From Cyanobacterium aponinum PCC 10605 (lineage in GTDB: Bacteria; Cyanobacteriota; Cyanobacteriia; Cyanobacteriales; Cyanobacteriaceae): DNA of 64,000 nucleotides. The DNA is taken from contig NC_019776.1 in the NCBI RefSeq assembly GCF_000317675.1, positions 558,001 to 622,000 on the forward strand. Direction: 5' to 3'. This document shows positions 17,704 to 26,979 of this stretch, one piece after another (within the stretch, counting starts at the first letter, position 1; every line of letters begins with the position of its first letter). The notes beneath the pieces were generated by a model. That model searched no databases. It had not been told where the DNA came from and saw only the letters and a list, made by a program, of their open reading frames with translations. The position numbers were made by a program, and so were the translations under genes.

Positions 17704-17943
17704 ATGAATCAAAATCATAGTTTTGAGGATTATAAAAATGAGATACGATGCCGAAAGTACAGCTACACTGGCCGCTATTTTAAAAGTATTTTGACAGTAA
17801 TCGCTATCTGCTTAATGTTGATTGTAATTGAATTAGCTAGTTTTATGCCTGTTAATGCCAGTAACTCTGTCATTGATGTCAATATCCATCAAGTAGGTGG
17901 AAGAACTATTTATCGTGGTATTCCTGTAGAAAATAATAAATGA
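17704..17943 (+). CDS. Small single-helix membrane protein, unknown function
   Basis: 79 residues. I do not recognise the family. A charged N-terminus of about 25 residues is followed by one hydrophobic helix (about 28-50, SILTVIAICLMLIVIELASF), then PVNASNS, which may be a signal-peptidase site, and a short polar tail. It is either a type II anchored peptide or a small secreted peptide. Its stop overlaps an ATG of the next frame (ATGA), which suggests translational coupling. Confidence 0.55.
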   Translation: MNQNHSFEDYKNEIRCRKYSYTGRYFKSILTVIAICLMLIVIELASFMPVNASNSVIDVNIHQVGGRTIYRGIPVENNK

Positions 17944-17951
17944 GGTTAATT

Positions 17952-18449
17952 ATGTTAGAGTCTTACATGAAACAAATTACAAATTGTATTAACTCTTTAA
18001 GTTCTTATTTGAGAGAAAATCAAGAGGAAAAAAGACAAAATTATTGTGAAAAATTAGAACAAGCATTAGAATTAGTAATTAAGTTTTTTAAGAAATATGA
18101 TACTCTAAATAATCATAGCTTTCGTTGTCAGAATATAGATATAGACTTGCTAATGAATCCCGAAAGAGAAGTAAGATTGGAAATAAATACTCAGAACAAA
18201 ACAGAAGATTTTAAGAAAAGTATGACAACAAAAGAATTAGTTAATTATTGTTGGGATAATAAAATGGATGTGAAAAGTTTAATAACCAATTTATTCAGTT
18301 ATATAAATCAAATTCTCTCAAAAAAGAAGCAGAGAATGAGCAATGAGATAGATAGATATAATTCAGAAATTAACTGTTTAAATGAAGCTATTGACAACCT
18401 CAATGAATTAATTGAAATGGATATTCCCGAAGAAATAAAACAAAGGTAA
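17952..18449 (+). CDS. Coiled-coil protein, unknown function
   Basis: About 165 residues, Lys/Glu/Asn rich, with predicted long helices in the last 70 residues (KKKQRMSNEIDRYNSEINCL). No known domain recognised and no membrane segment. I chose ATG 17952 because GAGG sits 6 bp upstream (17942-17945). An earlier ATG at 17940 overlaps the stop of the upstream gene and adds four residues. The two genes form a likely small operon. A repeat-family end begins immediately after the TAA. Confidence 0.55.
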   Translation: MLESYMKQITNCINSLSSYLRENQEEKRQNYCEKLEQALELVIKFFKKYDTLNNHSFRCQNIDIDLLMNPEREVRLEINTQNKTEDFKKSMTTKELVNYCWDNKMDVKSLITNLFSYINQILSKKKQRMSNEIDRYNSEINCLNEAIDNLNELIEMDIPEEIKQR

Positions 18450-19027
18450 TTAATCTCAGTTCAGTTTAAGAATATCCGATAAGGTTAGGTGTTAGGTGTC
18501 AGGTTGCAGGTTGCAGGTTGCAGGTGTTAGGGTGATGAGGAGATGAGGGGAGAGGGTGAGAGCATTAGTTAGAGGTTAAAGTTGCGTGCAATTTGTCAAG
18601 TATATAGTTACAATTATTAATTATAAGCTCAATTCTTTGCTAACTCTGTCTCTTAAGACTTTTCTCTGTTGACTTGGGTGAGATGGGTCTATTTTTGGGT
18701 TTCGATCGCACTTTTTCATAAATCATAAGAATAACAAATTCTGAGTATTTAGTCTAAGGTGGTCAAATCCGCTAAGTTATGGATAATAAAGGATTAGAGC
18801 GATTGTTAGTTTTTATAAACAAATCATTGACAAAAATCACTTTTGCTTAACTTCTTACCAATGGGGTGAGAGGGGGAAGTAGGGGCTTAGGATTTTTGGG
18901 TTGTAGGGGTTGAATATATTTAACGTCAGTTCGGGTTAAGGCAATTTTATCGTTATTTTTAAGAAGAGGCTATAAGATTTTCTGACTACGAGAAAATAAT
19001 GCTTTCAGCGTATCCAAAACTCAGGTT
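18450..19027 (+). repeat. Modular element, long copy (TIR family, R3 end)
   Basis: TTAATCTCAGTTCAG starts directly after the stop codon at 18449, followed by TTTAAGAATATCCGATAAGG and tandem GTTGCAG heptamers. About 330 bp of DNA not seen in the other copies comes next. The element closes with the conserved 107-bp block (18921-19027) that ends in ATCCAAAACTCAGGTT. That block differs from the copy at 43651-43757 at six positions by my alignment. No gene is visible in the gap up to mnmE. Confidence 0.75.
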
Positions 19028-19068
19028 TCCTAAATCTGATATTCCTGCATTCAACAGAGAAATAGATG

Positions 19069-20493
19069 TTATTTGCCAATACAAAAACGGCTAAAAATGC
19101 GGTCTAAAACAGATTCTGTGACTTCCTCTCCTGTTATTTCTCCTAATGCCTGAATAGCTGTACGTAAGTCGATAGTCCAAAAGTCGAGGGGTAATTGGTT
19201 TTTGATTGTTTCTTCTACTTGAGTTAGGGCTAGTTTAGCACGAGTTAAAGCGGCGGCTTGTCTCTGGTTAATGGCAATATCTAAATTTCTGGCGGTGGTT
19301 TTCCCTTTTTCTATGGTATTAATAATGGCTGATTCTAATGCTTCTATGCCTTCATTTTTAGCGGCGGCGGTGTTGACTATTTGCTTTATTTCTGAAGGAT
19401 AATTGATAGTGTCAGGATTTCCTAAGTCGGTTTTATTGATGACAAGTATAATGTTTAGTCCTTTTATTTTTTCATAAATTTCTGTTTCTTTTTCTGTCCA
19501 TCCTTGACTGGCATCGATGGTAAATAGAATTAAGTCTGCTTGGTTGACGGCTTGTAGTGACCTTTCTACACCAATTTTTTCTACTGTGTCTTCAGTGTTT
19601 CTTATTCCTGCAGTGTCTAATACCTGAATGGGTATGCCTTTTACTACTAATTGGGATTCTACCACATCTCTAGTTGTACCGGGTAAGTCGGTGACGATCG
19701 CACGATCGCATCTGCTCCAAGCATTCAAAAGACTTGATTTACCTACATTTGGCTGACCAACGATCGCAACTTTAATCCCGCTACGTAATAATTCCCCTTG
19801 ATCTTTGGTAGCTAAAATCTGTTTAATTTGTTCTAAACTAGCCTGTAAATTTTGCTTAACTTGGTCTTCATCGAGGGGCGGTAAATCGTCCTCAAAATCA
19901 ATTCTTGCCTCCACTTCCGCCAGAATATCTAAAAGGGTGTGCCGAATATTTTTGATCGGTTGTGCCAGTTTTCCCCTAAGAGATGCTAACGCAACGGTAG
20001 AAGCCTCTACAGATTTTGCTCCGACAATCTCGGCAATACTTTCGGCTTGAGTGAGGTCAATTCTACCATTTAAAAAGGCTCTGAGGGTAAATTCCCCTGA
20101 ATTTGCTAACCTTGCCCCTTGTTCCAAACATAATTCTAATACTTGCTGTACGGGCATTATACCCCCATGACAGTGAAATTCGATCACATCTTCCCTTGTG
20201 TAAGAACGGGGAGAGAACATGGGTAACAACAATGCTTCATCAATGATGGTGTTATGGTCAGGATGTTTGATATAACCATAAAGAATGCGGTGGGATTCCC
20301 ATTGTTTTTTGCCTTGAGGGTGAAAAATCCTTTTTGCTATTTCTAAGGCTGTCTGACCACTTAATCGGACAACACCAATACTACCTTGGCTTGGTACTAC
20401 AGCAGATGCGATCGCAACTATGGTTTCTTGTTGAACAATTTTTTGTGATTTTTGCCATACTGTTAAATCTCGATAACTTTTTACTTCAATCAT
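19069..20493 (-). CDS. mnmE: tRNA modification GTPase MnmE (TrmE), with N-terminal extension
   Basis: About 474 residues. MnmE with MnmG adds the carboxymethylaminomethyl group to wobble U34 of tRNAs. It has an N-terminal tetrahydrofolate-binding domain ([11 protein letters not shown]), G1 [10 protein letters not shown]3 DTAG, G4 NKTD, and the C-terminal FCIGK with its essential cysteine. I start at ATG 20493, which has GGAAAG 7 bp upstream. The longer frame to 20595 would translate a repeat array and overlap accA. No start codon exists closer to the core ([10 protein letters not shown]), so about 22 extra residues precede it. These resemble the N-terminus of four-helix-bundle (S23) proteins ([12 protein letters not shown]). 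Confidence 0.93.
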   Translation of the reverse strand: MIEVKSYRDLTVWQKSQKIVQQETIVAIASAVVPSQGSIGVVRLSGQTALEIAKRIFHPQGKKQWESHRILYGYIKHPDHNTIIDEALLLPMFSPRSYTREDVIEFHCHGGIMPVQQVLELCLEQGARLANSGEFTLRAFLNGRIDLTQAESIAEIVGAKSVEASTVALASLRGKLAQPIKNIRHTLLDILAEVEARIDFEDDLPPLDEDQVKQNLQASLEQIKQILATKDQGELLRSGIKVAIVGQPNVGKSSLLNAWSRCDRAIVTDLPGTTRDVVESQLVVKGIPIQVLDTAGIRNTEDTVEKIGVERSLQAVNQADLILFTIDASQGWTEKETEIYEKIKGLNIILVINKTDLGNPDTINYPSEIKQIVNTAAAKNEGIEALESAIINTIEKGKTTARNLDIAINQRQAAALTRAKLALTQVEETIKNQLPLDFWTIDLRTAIQALGEITGEEVTESVLDRIFSRFCIGK

Positions 20494-20503
20494 TTTTATT
20501 CTT

Positions 20504-20574
20504 TCCAAAACCTGAAACCTGAAACCTGAAACCTGACACCTCTCCTTATTTGATATTCTTATGCTAAACTGAGA
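20504..20574 (-). repeat. Modular element end between accA and mnmE
   Basis: Four CCTGAAA-type heptamers lead to CTTATTTGATATTCTTATGC and TAAACTGAGA, a minus-strand version of the CTCAGTTCGGTTTAAGAATA end. The outer tip lies one base past the accA stop codon. The array overlaps the region just 5' of mnmE. Confidence 0.75.
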
Positions 20575-20575
20575 C

Positions 20576-21550
20576 TCATTCAATAAAAACACCAATATTA
20601 CGGAATTTTTGATAGCGTAATTCTTTTAATTTATCTGTGGGTAATTGAGATAAATATTCTAAGTTTTCTAAAATAGCTTGTTTAAGAATTTCTGCGGTGG
20701 CAAGGGGGTCAGAATGGGCGCATCCGGGAGGTTCTGGTAAAATTTGATCAATGATACCTAAGTCTTTCAAATCATAGGCAGTAATTTTTAGGGCTTGGGC
20801 GGCTTGTTCCGATTTTTTTGCATCCTTCCACAAAATTGCGGCACAGGCTTCGGGACTAGCAACGGTATAGACAGAGTGTTCAAACATCATCAATTTTTCC
20901 GCAACTCCAATACCTAATGCACCTCCTGAACCTCCTTCTCCAATAACAGTACTGATAATGGGAACTTCAAGACTAAACATTTCTCTTAAATTTCTAGCGA
21001 TCGCTTCTCCTTGTCCTAATTTTTCCGCTTCCACTCCTGCATAAGCACCGGGGGTATCAATAAAAGTAATGATAGGCATAGAAAAACGGTTAGCGTGTTC
21101 CATTAAACGCATCGCCTTGCGATAACCTCCGGGGGATGCCATACCAAAATTACGGGCAACATTATCTTTTGTATCTCTGCCTTTTTGATGACCAATAATT
21201 ACAACTGCTCTGCCCTCTAAACGAGCAATACCACCAATGAGAGCTAGATCATCTGAACCTCTGCGATCGCCATGAAGTTCTAACCATTCATCGCACATAG
21301 CCTGTACATAATCGAGAGTTGAGGGGCGACGAGGATGACGAGCAATTTGTAGTTTTTGAGCAGGAGTTAAGGTACTAAAAATTTCCTGCCGTAGTTGTTC
21401 TACTTTGCCTTCTAATTCTTGTAATTGTCCTGATACGTCTAGTTGTTTTTCTTCTCCTAATTCCCTAATTTGGTCAATTCTCGCTTGTAGTTCTACTAAG
21501 GGTTTTTCAAATTCTAGTAAAAAAGTTCTTTTTTGTGCTGTTTTTGCCAT
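20576..21550 (-). CDS. accA: Acetyl-CoA carboxylase carboxyltransferase alpha subunit
   Basis: 324 residues. Together with AccD it transfers CO2 from biotin to acetyl-CoA to form malonyl-CoA for fatty acids. Expected blocks are present: [45 protein letters not shown] and [12 protein letters not shown] (oxyanion loop). Length is normal for cyanobacteria. accD is not in the window. mnmE follows on the same strand after a short repeat. Confidence 0.96.
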   Translation of the reverse strand: MAKTAQKRTFLLEFEKPLVELQARIDQIRELGEEKQLDVSGQLQELEGKVEQLRQEIFSTLTPAQKLQIARHPRRPSTLDYVQAMCDEWLELHGDRRGSDDLALIGGIARLEGRAVVIIGHQKGRDTKDNVARNFGMASPGGYRKAMRLMEHANRFSMPIITFIDTPGAYAGVEAEKLGQGEAIARNLREMFSLEVPIISTVIGEGGSGGALGIGVAEKLMMFEHSVYTVASPEACAAILWKDAKKSEQAAQALKITAYDLKDLGIIDQILPEPPGCAHSDPLATAEILKQAILENLEYLSQLPTDKLKELRYQKFRNIGVFIE

Positions 21551-21674
21551 AATAGTTTAATTTTATATATATTTCTTTATAATTTGAGAGAAAAGAAAAA
21601 GAGGAGAAAGGAAGAAGTAAATATTCAATGGTGACAAGTTATTTAATTACTAACCACTAATTCCTAATTAATCA

Positions 21675-22604
21675 TCATCTATTATTAAGTATTAAAGATA
21701 CGGATAACAATAAACCACTAAAAAAGTGATATTTAACTGCAATAAACTTACTATTTTGTACTAAGGAAGGGCGATCGTGATTTTCATGCACATGATTAAT
21801 CATTTTTATGGCAGGGGGTAATGAAAGAAAAACAATTAAACTGCTATAGGGTAATAAATGAAGAAAAGTAAATAAAATACATAAGCCATAAAAAACTAAA
21901 GTAGAAGTTGTTAATACCTTTGCACCATTAGCAGTACCTAAACGCACGATGGGCGATTTTTTCCCTGCTTTGATGTCGTCTTCCACCTGATGAAAATGGG
22001 AGCAAAATAAAATAATTGAGGTAGAAATGCCAATCAGTACAGAAGCCCATAAACTACTAACAGAAAAATTCTGAGCCTGACTATAATAAGCAGATGCGAT
22101 CGCCATTGGACCAAAAGTAATAAAACAAATAATTTCCCCTAAACCTAAATAACCGAAGCGAAAAGGAGGTCCTTGATAAGTATAGCCTAAAAAACAGCAA
22201 GCAAAAATTAAACCCATTACAGTCCAATCTCCAAGCCAAAGATTAATCATGATAATTCCCATTAAACCTAAAGCAAGACAGATGTTGCTAATCCAGAAGA
22301 TAAGGGGAGCATTGCCCGTTAAATTGACAACAGAATGAGCTTTATTTACATCTATTCCCGTGTAAGAATCGAAAAAATCATTACTCAAATTTAACCAAGC
22401 GATAATTAAAATAGCAGAGAAAAGAAAAGTAACAAAAATTAAAGGGTTAAATATCCCCGTTTCTCCATAAGCCAAAGCAGTCCCAAAACATATCGGTATC
22501 ACTGCCACAGTGTACATAGGTGGTTTAATCGCCGCATACCATAATTTACCTTTACTTGGTATTTCCTCAACAATGGGCTTTATTTTTTCTTCTGCTACGC
22601 TCAT
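21675..22604 (-). CDS. menA: 1,4-dihydroxy-2-naphthoate phytyltransferase
   Basis: 309 residues of the UbiA prenyltransferase family with about eight or nine membrane helices. The first Asp motif is NDFFDSYTGIDV (about residues 76-87), and the second conserved loop is HQVEDDIKAGKKS (about 206-218). PPMYTVAVIPICFGTA near the N-terminus is typical of MenA. Role: attaches the phytyl chain to DHNA in phylloquinone synthesis in the membrane. It is accompanied by a DHNA-CoA hydrolase gene and an isochorismate synthase gene within 8 kb. Chlorophyll synthase or homogentisate prenyltransferase would show different loop motifs. Confidence 0.93.
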   Translation of the reverse strand: MSVAEEKIKPIVEEIPSKGKLWYAAIKPPMYTVAVIPICFGTALAYGETGIFNPLIFVTFLFSAILIIAWLNLSNDFFDSYTGIDVNKAHSVVNLTGNAPLIFWISNICLALGLMGIIMINLWLGDWTVMGLIFACCFLGYTYQGPPFRFGYLGLGEIICFITFGPMAIASAYYSQAQNFSVSSLWASVLIGISTSIILFCSHFHQVEDDIKAGKKSPIVRLGTANGAKVLTTSTLVFYGLCILFTFLHLLPYSSLIVFLSLPPAIKMINHVHENHDRPSLVQNSKFIAVKYHFFSGLLLSVSLILNNR

Positions 22605-22614
22605 AGTTAATGAT

Positions 22615-22628
22615 TAGACCTCTTGCAA
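22615..22628 (-). repeat. TTGCAAGAGGTCTA motif, possible IS end
   Basis: The 14-mer is identical to 47501-47514 and has one mismatch to 49901-49914. It resembles insertion-sequence ends I recall from other cyanobacteria. No transposase accompanies it. The rest of the 22605-22863 gap shows nothing recognisable. Confidence 0.4.
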
Positions 22629-22863
22629 AATAGAAATTAAAATAAAATTTGGGCATTTTATAGTGAATTTTATCACTGTTTCCAGATCCGAAGTTTCCTG
22701 TTCCCTACCTTCACCAGTTCGTTTTTGGCTAGATGCAGGATCTGAGTTATATGTGTTTAAAATTTTCTCTCCATGAAAATTATCCTTTGTCTGGTTAACC
22801 TCGTCAAATAAGCCAACAAAAAATCAGGCTATCATTATGAAGGTTTAACTGGAAAAAAAGCAA

Positions 22864-23931
22864 ATGTTGACAAAACTCTCCTCTATTATCAATAACTTAG
22901 TAATGGGATTCTTACCCTCACCCTTAAGTGACCCTGTTGCTATTTTTTTAGTGATGATGGCGGTATTGTTGATCGCCCCTCTCTTATTTGAAAAGATAAA
23001 ATTACCCGGCATTGTTGGTTTAATTATTGCAGGAATTATCATCGGTCCTGACGGTATTGGTTTGTTGGAAAGAGATCAAACCATTGAGCTTTTTGGTACG
23101 GTAGGACTTTTATTTTTAATGTTTATGGCGGGTTTAGAGACTAGCTTGGATGATCTCAAGTCCAATGCTAGTAAGGCAAGTATTTTTGGTTTTGCCACTT
23201 TTATTGTGCCAATGATTTTGGGTACTATGGCTTTTACCTTTCTTTTAGGTTATGACATTCTTCCCTCAATTTTAGTCGCATCCTGTTTTTCTTCCCATAC
23301 TTTACTTTCTTTACCTATTGTCATTAAAAGGGGAATTGCTCGTACTCCTGCGGTAACAGTTACTTTGGGAGGAACTTTAATTGTTAACATTGTTGCTTTG
23401 TTAGTTTTAGCTGTAGTCGTAAAAGCTGATCAGGGAGAATTAAGTCTTGGTTTTTGGTTATTTTTAATTCCTGCTTTGATTATTTATACTGTGGCCGCTC
23501 TGTGGGCAGTTCCAGTGGTGGGAAGGTGGTTTTTTCGTCGTTTTGGTCATGATGAGGGGGCGGAGTTTACTTTTGTGGTAGCGACTTTATTTGTGGTTTC
23601 TTATTGTGCCAAATTAATTGAAATTGAGCCGATTATTGGAGCTTTTTTGGCGGGGATTGGTATTCGTCCCCTAATTCCTAGTCTTAGTCCTTTAATGAAT
23701 CGTATTCAGTTTATTGGCAACACTTTATTTGTACCTTTTTTCTTAATTTCTGTGGGAATGTTGGTAAATCCAAAGGATATTGTTTCTAATCCTAAATCTT
23801 TAATGGTTTCTGGGGTGATGATTGTAGTTGCGATCGCAGCCAAGTATATTCCTGCATGGGGAATTGGTAAATTATTTCTCCCTCTCCCCTCATCATCTAA
23901 TTGCCAATCCCCCATACCATTAAAAGCATAA
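22864..23931 (+). CDS. Cation:proton antiporter (CPA2/Kef type), C-terminally truncated
   Basis: 355 residues covering most of a Na+/H+ exchanger domain: FEKIKLPGIVGLIIAGIIIGP, FMAGLETSLDDLKSNA, and the conserved IGAFLAGIGIRPLIPSLSPL block. About ten helices are present. After AAKYIPAWGIGK the expected last two helices and the cytosolic USP or RCK-like tail are missing. The frame ends in LFLPLPSSSNCQSPIPLKA, and the DNA there (CTCCCTCTCCCCTCATCATC) looks like the intergenic repeat arrays. It is probably a damaged gene, possibly inactive. Neighbours are unrelated. Confidence 0.8.
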   Translation: MLTKLSSIINNLVMGFLPSPLSDPVAIFLVMMAVLLIAPLLFEKIKLPGIVGLIIAGIIIGPDGIGLLERDQTIELFGTVGLLFLMFMAGLETSLDDLKSNASKASIFGFATFIVPMILGTMAFTFLLGYDILPSILVASCFSSHTLLSLPIVIKRGIARTPAVTVTLGGTLIVNIVALLVLAVVVKADQGELSLGFWLFLIPALIIYTVAALWAVPVVGRWFFRRFGHDEGAEFTFVVATLFVVSYCAKLIEIEPIIGAFLAGIGIRPLIPSLSPLMNRIQFIGNTLFVPFFLISVGMLVNPKDIVSNPKSLMVSGVMIVVAIAAKYIPAWGIGKLFLPLPSSSNCQSPIPLKA

Positions 23932-24017
23932 AAAACTAATCTTCGTTACCATTTCTATAAAGGCACTCATATTGAAAACTTGATTTTAATTTTTGTTTTA
24001 TTAATAACCTTAGTTTT

Positions 24018-25448
24018 ATGGCAATTATTCCTAATCATCTTTCTGTTTTAGACTATATTCAGGAATTTAAAAAATTAATTTTTTCCTCTAGTTTTAATAT
24101 TAAAAATAATTCATCGCCATCCCCTATTTTTTCTATTTCTTGTGAAGTAGAACCCATAGACCCTCTCATTTTTATTTCAGTTTTACAAACAGATAAACAG
24201 CCTGTTTTTTATTGGCAAAATCAACGCAAAAAAGAAGCGATCGCAGCCATAGGAGCAATTAAAAGTCTAAACATAGATAAAAATATTTGTCAGCAAGATA
24301 AGGATATTGACCGTTTTCAAAAGTGCCAAGAATTTATTAATAATAATCAAAAGTTAATCCACATTTTAAATAAAGATCAGGATAATTATCAGCCACATTT
24401 TTTTACTTATTTTCGCTTTTTTGAACAAAGCCATAATTTTGATAATAAATCTTTTCCTTTAGCTACTATTTTTTTACCATTTATTCAATTAATAAAAAAA
24501 GATAATAAATACTCAGTAACTATTAATACTTATAATCAAAATAAAAAAGAAATTCTTGATTATTTAAAAGATAATTTTAGTGAAAAAATAGAATTAAATT
24601 ATAAAGTTAATTATTCTCAAGAAAATAAAATAAACTCTCATTTAGAGAACGCTAAATATCAAGGATTTATAGATAAAGTAAATAAAGGTTTAGAAGCAAT
24701 TAAATCAGAAAAATTAACAAAAATTGTAGTTGCTCACGCTTTAGAAATAAAAACAGAAAATAAATTCAACATCGTAAAATCCTTAGAAAATTTAAGAAAT
24801 AATCATCCTGATTGTTATATTTTTTCTATTGGTAATGAAGATCAAGAATATTTTATTGGAGCTAGTCCAGAAAGACTGCTTTCTATCAAAGATAATCAAC
24901 TTGTTAGTGATGCTTTGGCAGGTTCTGCACCAAGAGGAAAGAATGAAGATGAGGATTTTTTAATCGGGAATAATTTACTCGATAGTGAAAAAGAAAAAAG
25001 AGAACATCAAGCTGTAAGTAACTTTATTTTTAATCAACTATCTGCCATGGGTTTACAGCCAAAAAAAGCATCCTTACAACTGTTAAAATTATCAAATATT
25101 CAACATTTATGGACACCAATTTATGCAGAAATAAAAGAGGAAATAAATCCCTTAGAAATTGTTAGACAATTACATCCTACCCCCGCCGTCGCTGGAGTAC
25201 CAATTGAGGTAGCCTGTCAAGAAATAGAAACATCGGAAAAGTTCGATCGCTCTCTTTATGCCGCCCCTATTGGCTGGTTAGATTTACAAGGAAATTGTGA
25301 ATTTATAGTGGGAATTAGATCTGCTTTAATTAAAGAAAATTATGCCCGTTTATATGCCGGAGCAGGAATTGTTACAGGCTCAAAACCAGAACAAGAATTA
25401 ACAGAAATAAAACTCAAATTTCAAGCCCTTTTACAAGCTCTAATTTAG
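24018..25448 (+). CDS. menF: Isochorismate synthase (MenF/EntC type)
   Basis: 476 residues with the chorismate-binding domain in the C-terminal half. Key blocks: KIVVAHALEI, FSIGNEDQEYFIGASPERLLS, DALAGSAPRGKNEDED, HLWTPIYAEI, LHPTPAVAGVP and LYAAPIGWLDLQGNCEFIVGIRSA, with the active-site His, Glu and Lys contexts of isochorismate synthases. Role: chorismate to isochorismate, first step of phylloquinone synthesis. The variable N-terminal half is Asn/Lys rich. Salicylate-type synthases share the fold, but the neighbourhood with menA and a DHNA-CoA hydrolase favours MenF. Confidence 0.9.
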   Translation: MAIIPNHLSVLDYIQEFKKLIFSSSFNIKNNSSPSPIFSISCEVEPIDPLIFISVLQTDKQPVFYWQNQRKKEAIAAIGAIKSLNIDKNICQQDKDIDRFQKCQEFINNNQKLIHILNKDQDNYQPHFFTYFRFFEQSHNFDNKSFPLATIFLPFIQLIKKDNKYSVTINTYNQNKKEILDYLKDNFSEKIELNYKVNYSQENKINSHLENAKYQGFIDKVNKGLEAIKSEKLTKIVVAHALEIKTENKFNIVKSLENLRNNHPDCYIFSIGNEDQEYFIGASPERLLSIKDNQLVSDALAGSAPRGKNEDEDFLIGNNLLDSEKEKREHQAVSNFIFNQLSAMGLQPKKASLQLLKLSNIQHLWTPIYAEIKEEINPLEIVRQLHPTPAVAGVPIEVACQEIETSEKFDRSLYAAPIGWLDLQGNCEFIVGIRSALIKENYARLYAGAGIVTGSKPEQELTEIKLKFQALLQALI

Positions 25449-25622
25449 TTAAATGTATTGATGATTTATAAAAATTTTGTTAGGTTAAAATCGGCTCATG
25501 AACAAAATAGAAAAAAATTCAGCACAAATTTGATAACTATGATAGTATCTGAGTTAATTAAGTAAATATATCTATTTAGACAAGAAAATTAAAATATTAT
25601 TGTGTCGAGGAGTGTCAAATAA

Positions 25623-26702
25623 ATGAAAAATCAAAGATTATCTACAGATAATTTGCCCATACAGAAAAATAATTACAATAAACCTTTAAAAATAGGTGTT
25701 ATCGGTGTGGGAAATATGGGGCAACATCATACCCGTGTTTTGAGCTTACTTAAGGATGTAGAATTGGTTGGTATTGCTGATGTTAATGTCGAAAGAGGCT
25801 TAGATATTGCCAGTAAATATAGAGTACATTTCTATGAAAATTATTTAGAACTGTTACCTCATGTGGAAGCAGTGTGTATCGCCGCCCCCACAAGACTTCA
25901 CCATCAAGTTGGCTTGGAATGTTTAAGTAGAGGGGTTCATGTTCTAATTGAAAAACCCATCGCCGCTAGTATCGCTGAAGCAGAGTCTTTAGTTAATACT
26001 GCTGCCGCCTCTAATTGTATTTTACAAGTAGGTCACATTGAGAGATTTAACCCTGCTTTCCAAGAATTAAGTAAAGTTTTAAAAACAGAAAATTTATTAG
26101 CATTAGAAGCCCATCGCATGAGTCCATATTCTCAAAGGGCAAATGATGTATCAGTGGTTTTAGACTTGATGATTCATGACTTAGACTTACTCTTAGAGTT
26201 AGCCGCTTCTCCCGTTACCAAATTGAGTGCCACAGGAAGCCGAGCACCCGAATCTCAATATTTAGACTACGTCACAGCAACTCTTAATTTTGCCAATGGA
26301 ATTGTTGCCACTGTTACCGCTAGTAAAGTTACTCACCGTAAAATCCGTCGTATTGTAGCTCATTGCCGAAATAGTTTAACAGAAGCAGATTTTCTCAATA
26401 ATGAGATTTTAATTCATCGTCAAACAACAGCTAACTATACCACTGATTATGGACAAATTTTATATCGTCAAGATGGTTTAATTGAAAAAGTTTATACCAG
26501 CAATATTGAACCCTTACACGCAGAATTAGAGCATTTTGTTAGTTGCGTGAGAGGAGGTAACAAGCCCTCTGTGGGAGGAGAACAAGCATTAAAGGCATTA
26601 CGTCTAGCTAGTTATATTGAGCAGTTAGCTTTAGATGGAAAGGTTTGGCAAGATTCTTCTTTAGATTTAGGGCAATTAAACGACGAGATTATTAGTCTTT
26701 AG
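25623..26702 (+). CDS. Gfo/Idh/MocA family oxidoreductase
   Basis: 359 residues. A Rossmann fold at the start (KIGVIGVGNMGQHHTRVL) is followed by the family's EKP motif (VLIEKPIAASIAEAE), where Lys is catalytic, and VLDLMIHDLDLLLEL in the C-terminal domain, with the His used by this family. An NAD(P)-dependent sugar or small-molecule dehydrogenase is expected; the substrate cannot be inferred. The first 20 residues precede the fold and may be a short extension. No operon partner. Confidence 0.88.
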   Translation: MKNQRLSTDNLPIQKNNYNKPLKIGVIGVGNMGQHHTRVLSLLKDVELVGIADVNVERGLDIASKYRVHFYENYLELLPHVEAVCIAAPTRLHHQVGLECLSRGVHVLIEKPIAASIAEAESLVNTAAASNCILQVGHIERFNPAFQELSKVLKTENLLALEAHRMSPYSQRANDVSVVLDLMIHDLDLLLELAASPVTKLSATGSRAPESQYLDYVTATLNFANGIVATVTASKVTHRKIRRIVAHCRNSLTEADFLNNEILIHRQTTANYTTDYGQILYRQDGLIEKVYTSNIEPLHAELEHFVSCVRGGNKPSVGGEQALKALRLASYIEQLALDGKVWQDSSLDLGQLNDEIISL

Positions 26703-26735
26703 TTCGATGTTAGGTTTTAGGTTTTAGGTTTGTGG
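26703..26735 (+). repeat. Short TTTTAGG heptamer array
   Basis: GTTAGGT TTTAGGT TTTAGGT in 7-bp register, directly after the oxidoreductase stop. It belongs to the same heptamer vocabulary as the larger elements. The rest of the gap to 26979 shows nothing clear. Confidence 0.5.
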
Positions 26736-26979
26736 TCAAATTTTTCCATAAGCATTAGAAATTAGTAACGCAACACTACTGTATTCGATACAAAAAACCT
26801 ATCTAGGCTCTGCTTTTGGTAATTAAAAACCTTCTCATACAAAGGCTTTAAGCATTATTTAAAATAAAAATCAATTCTTATAGCGAAAGTATCAAAATTA
26901 ATCCTGTTGCTCCTTGCCTGTTCTTTACCTCCTTGACATCATTTTTTCATCAACCCCTACTCATATGAGTTAAAAAACC

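Noticed and set aside
20494-20595. 34-codon extension of mnmE upstream of ATG 20493.
   Set aside because: It translates the CCTGAAA repeat array and overlaps the accA stop region; the residues do not resemble any MnmE.
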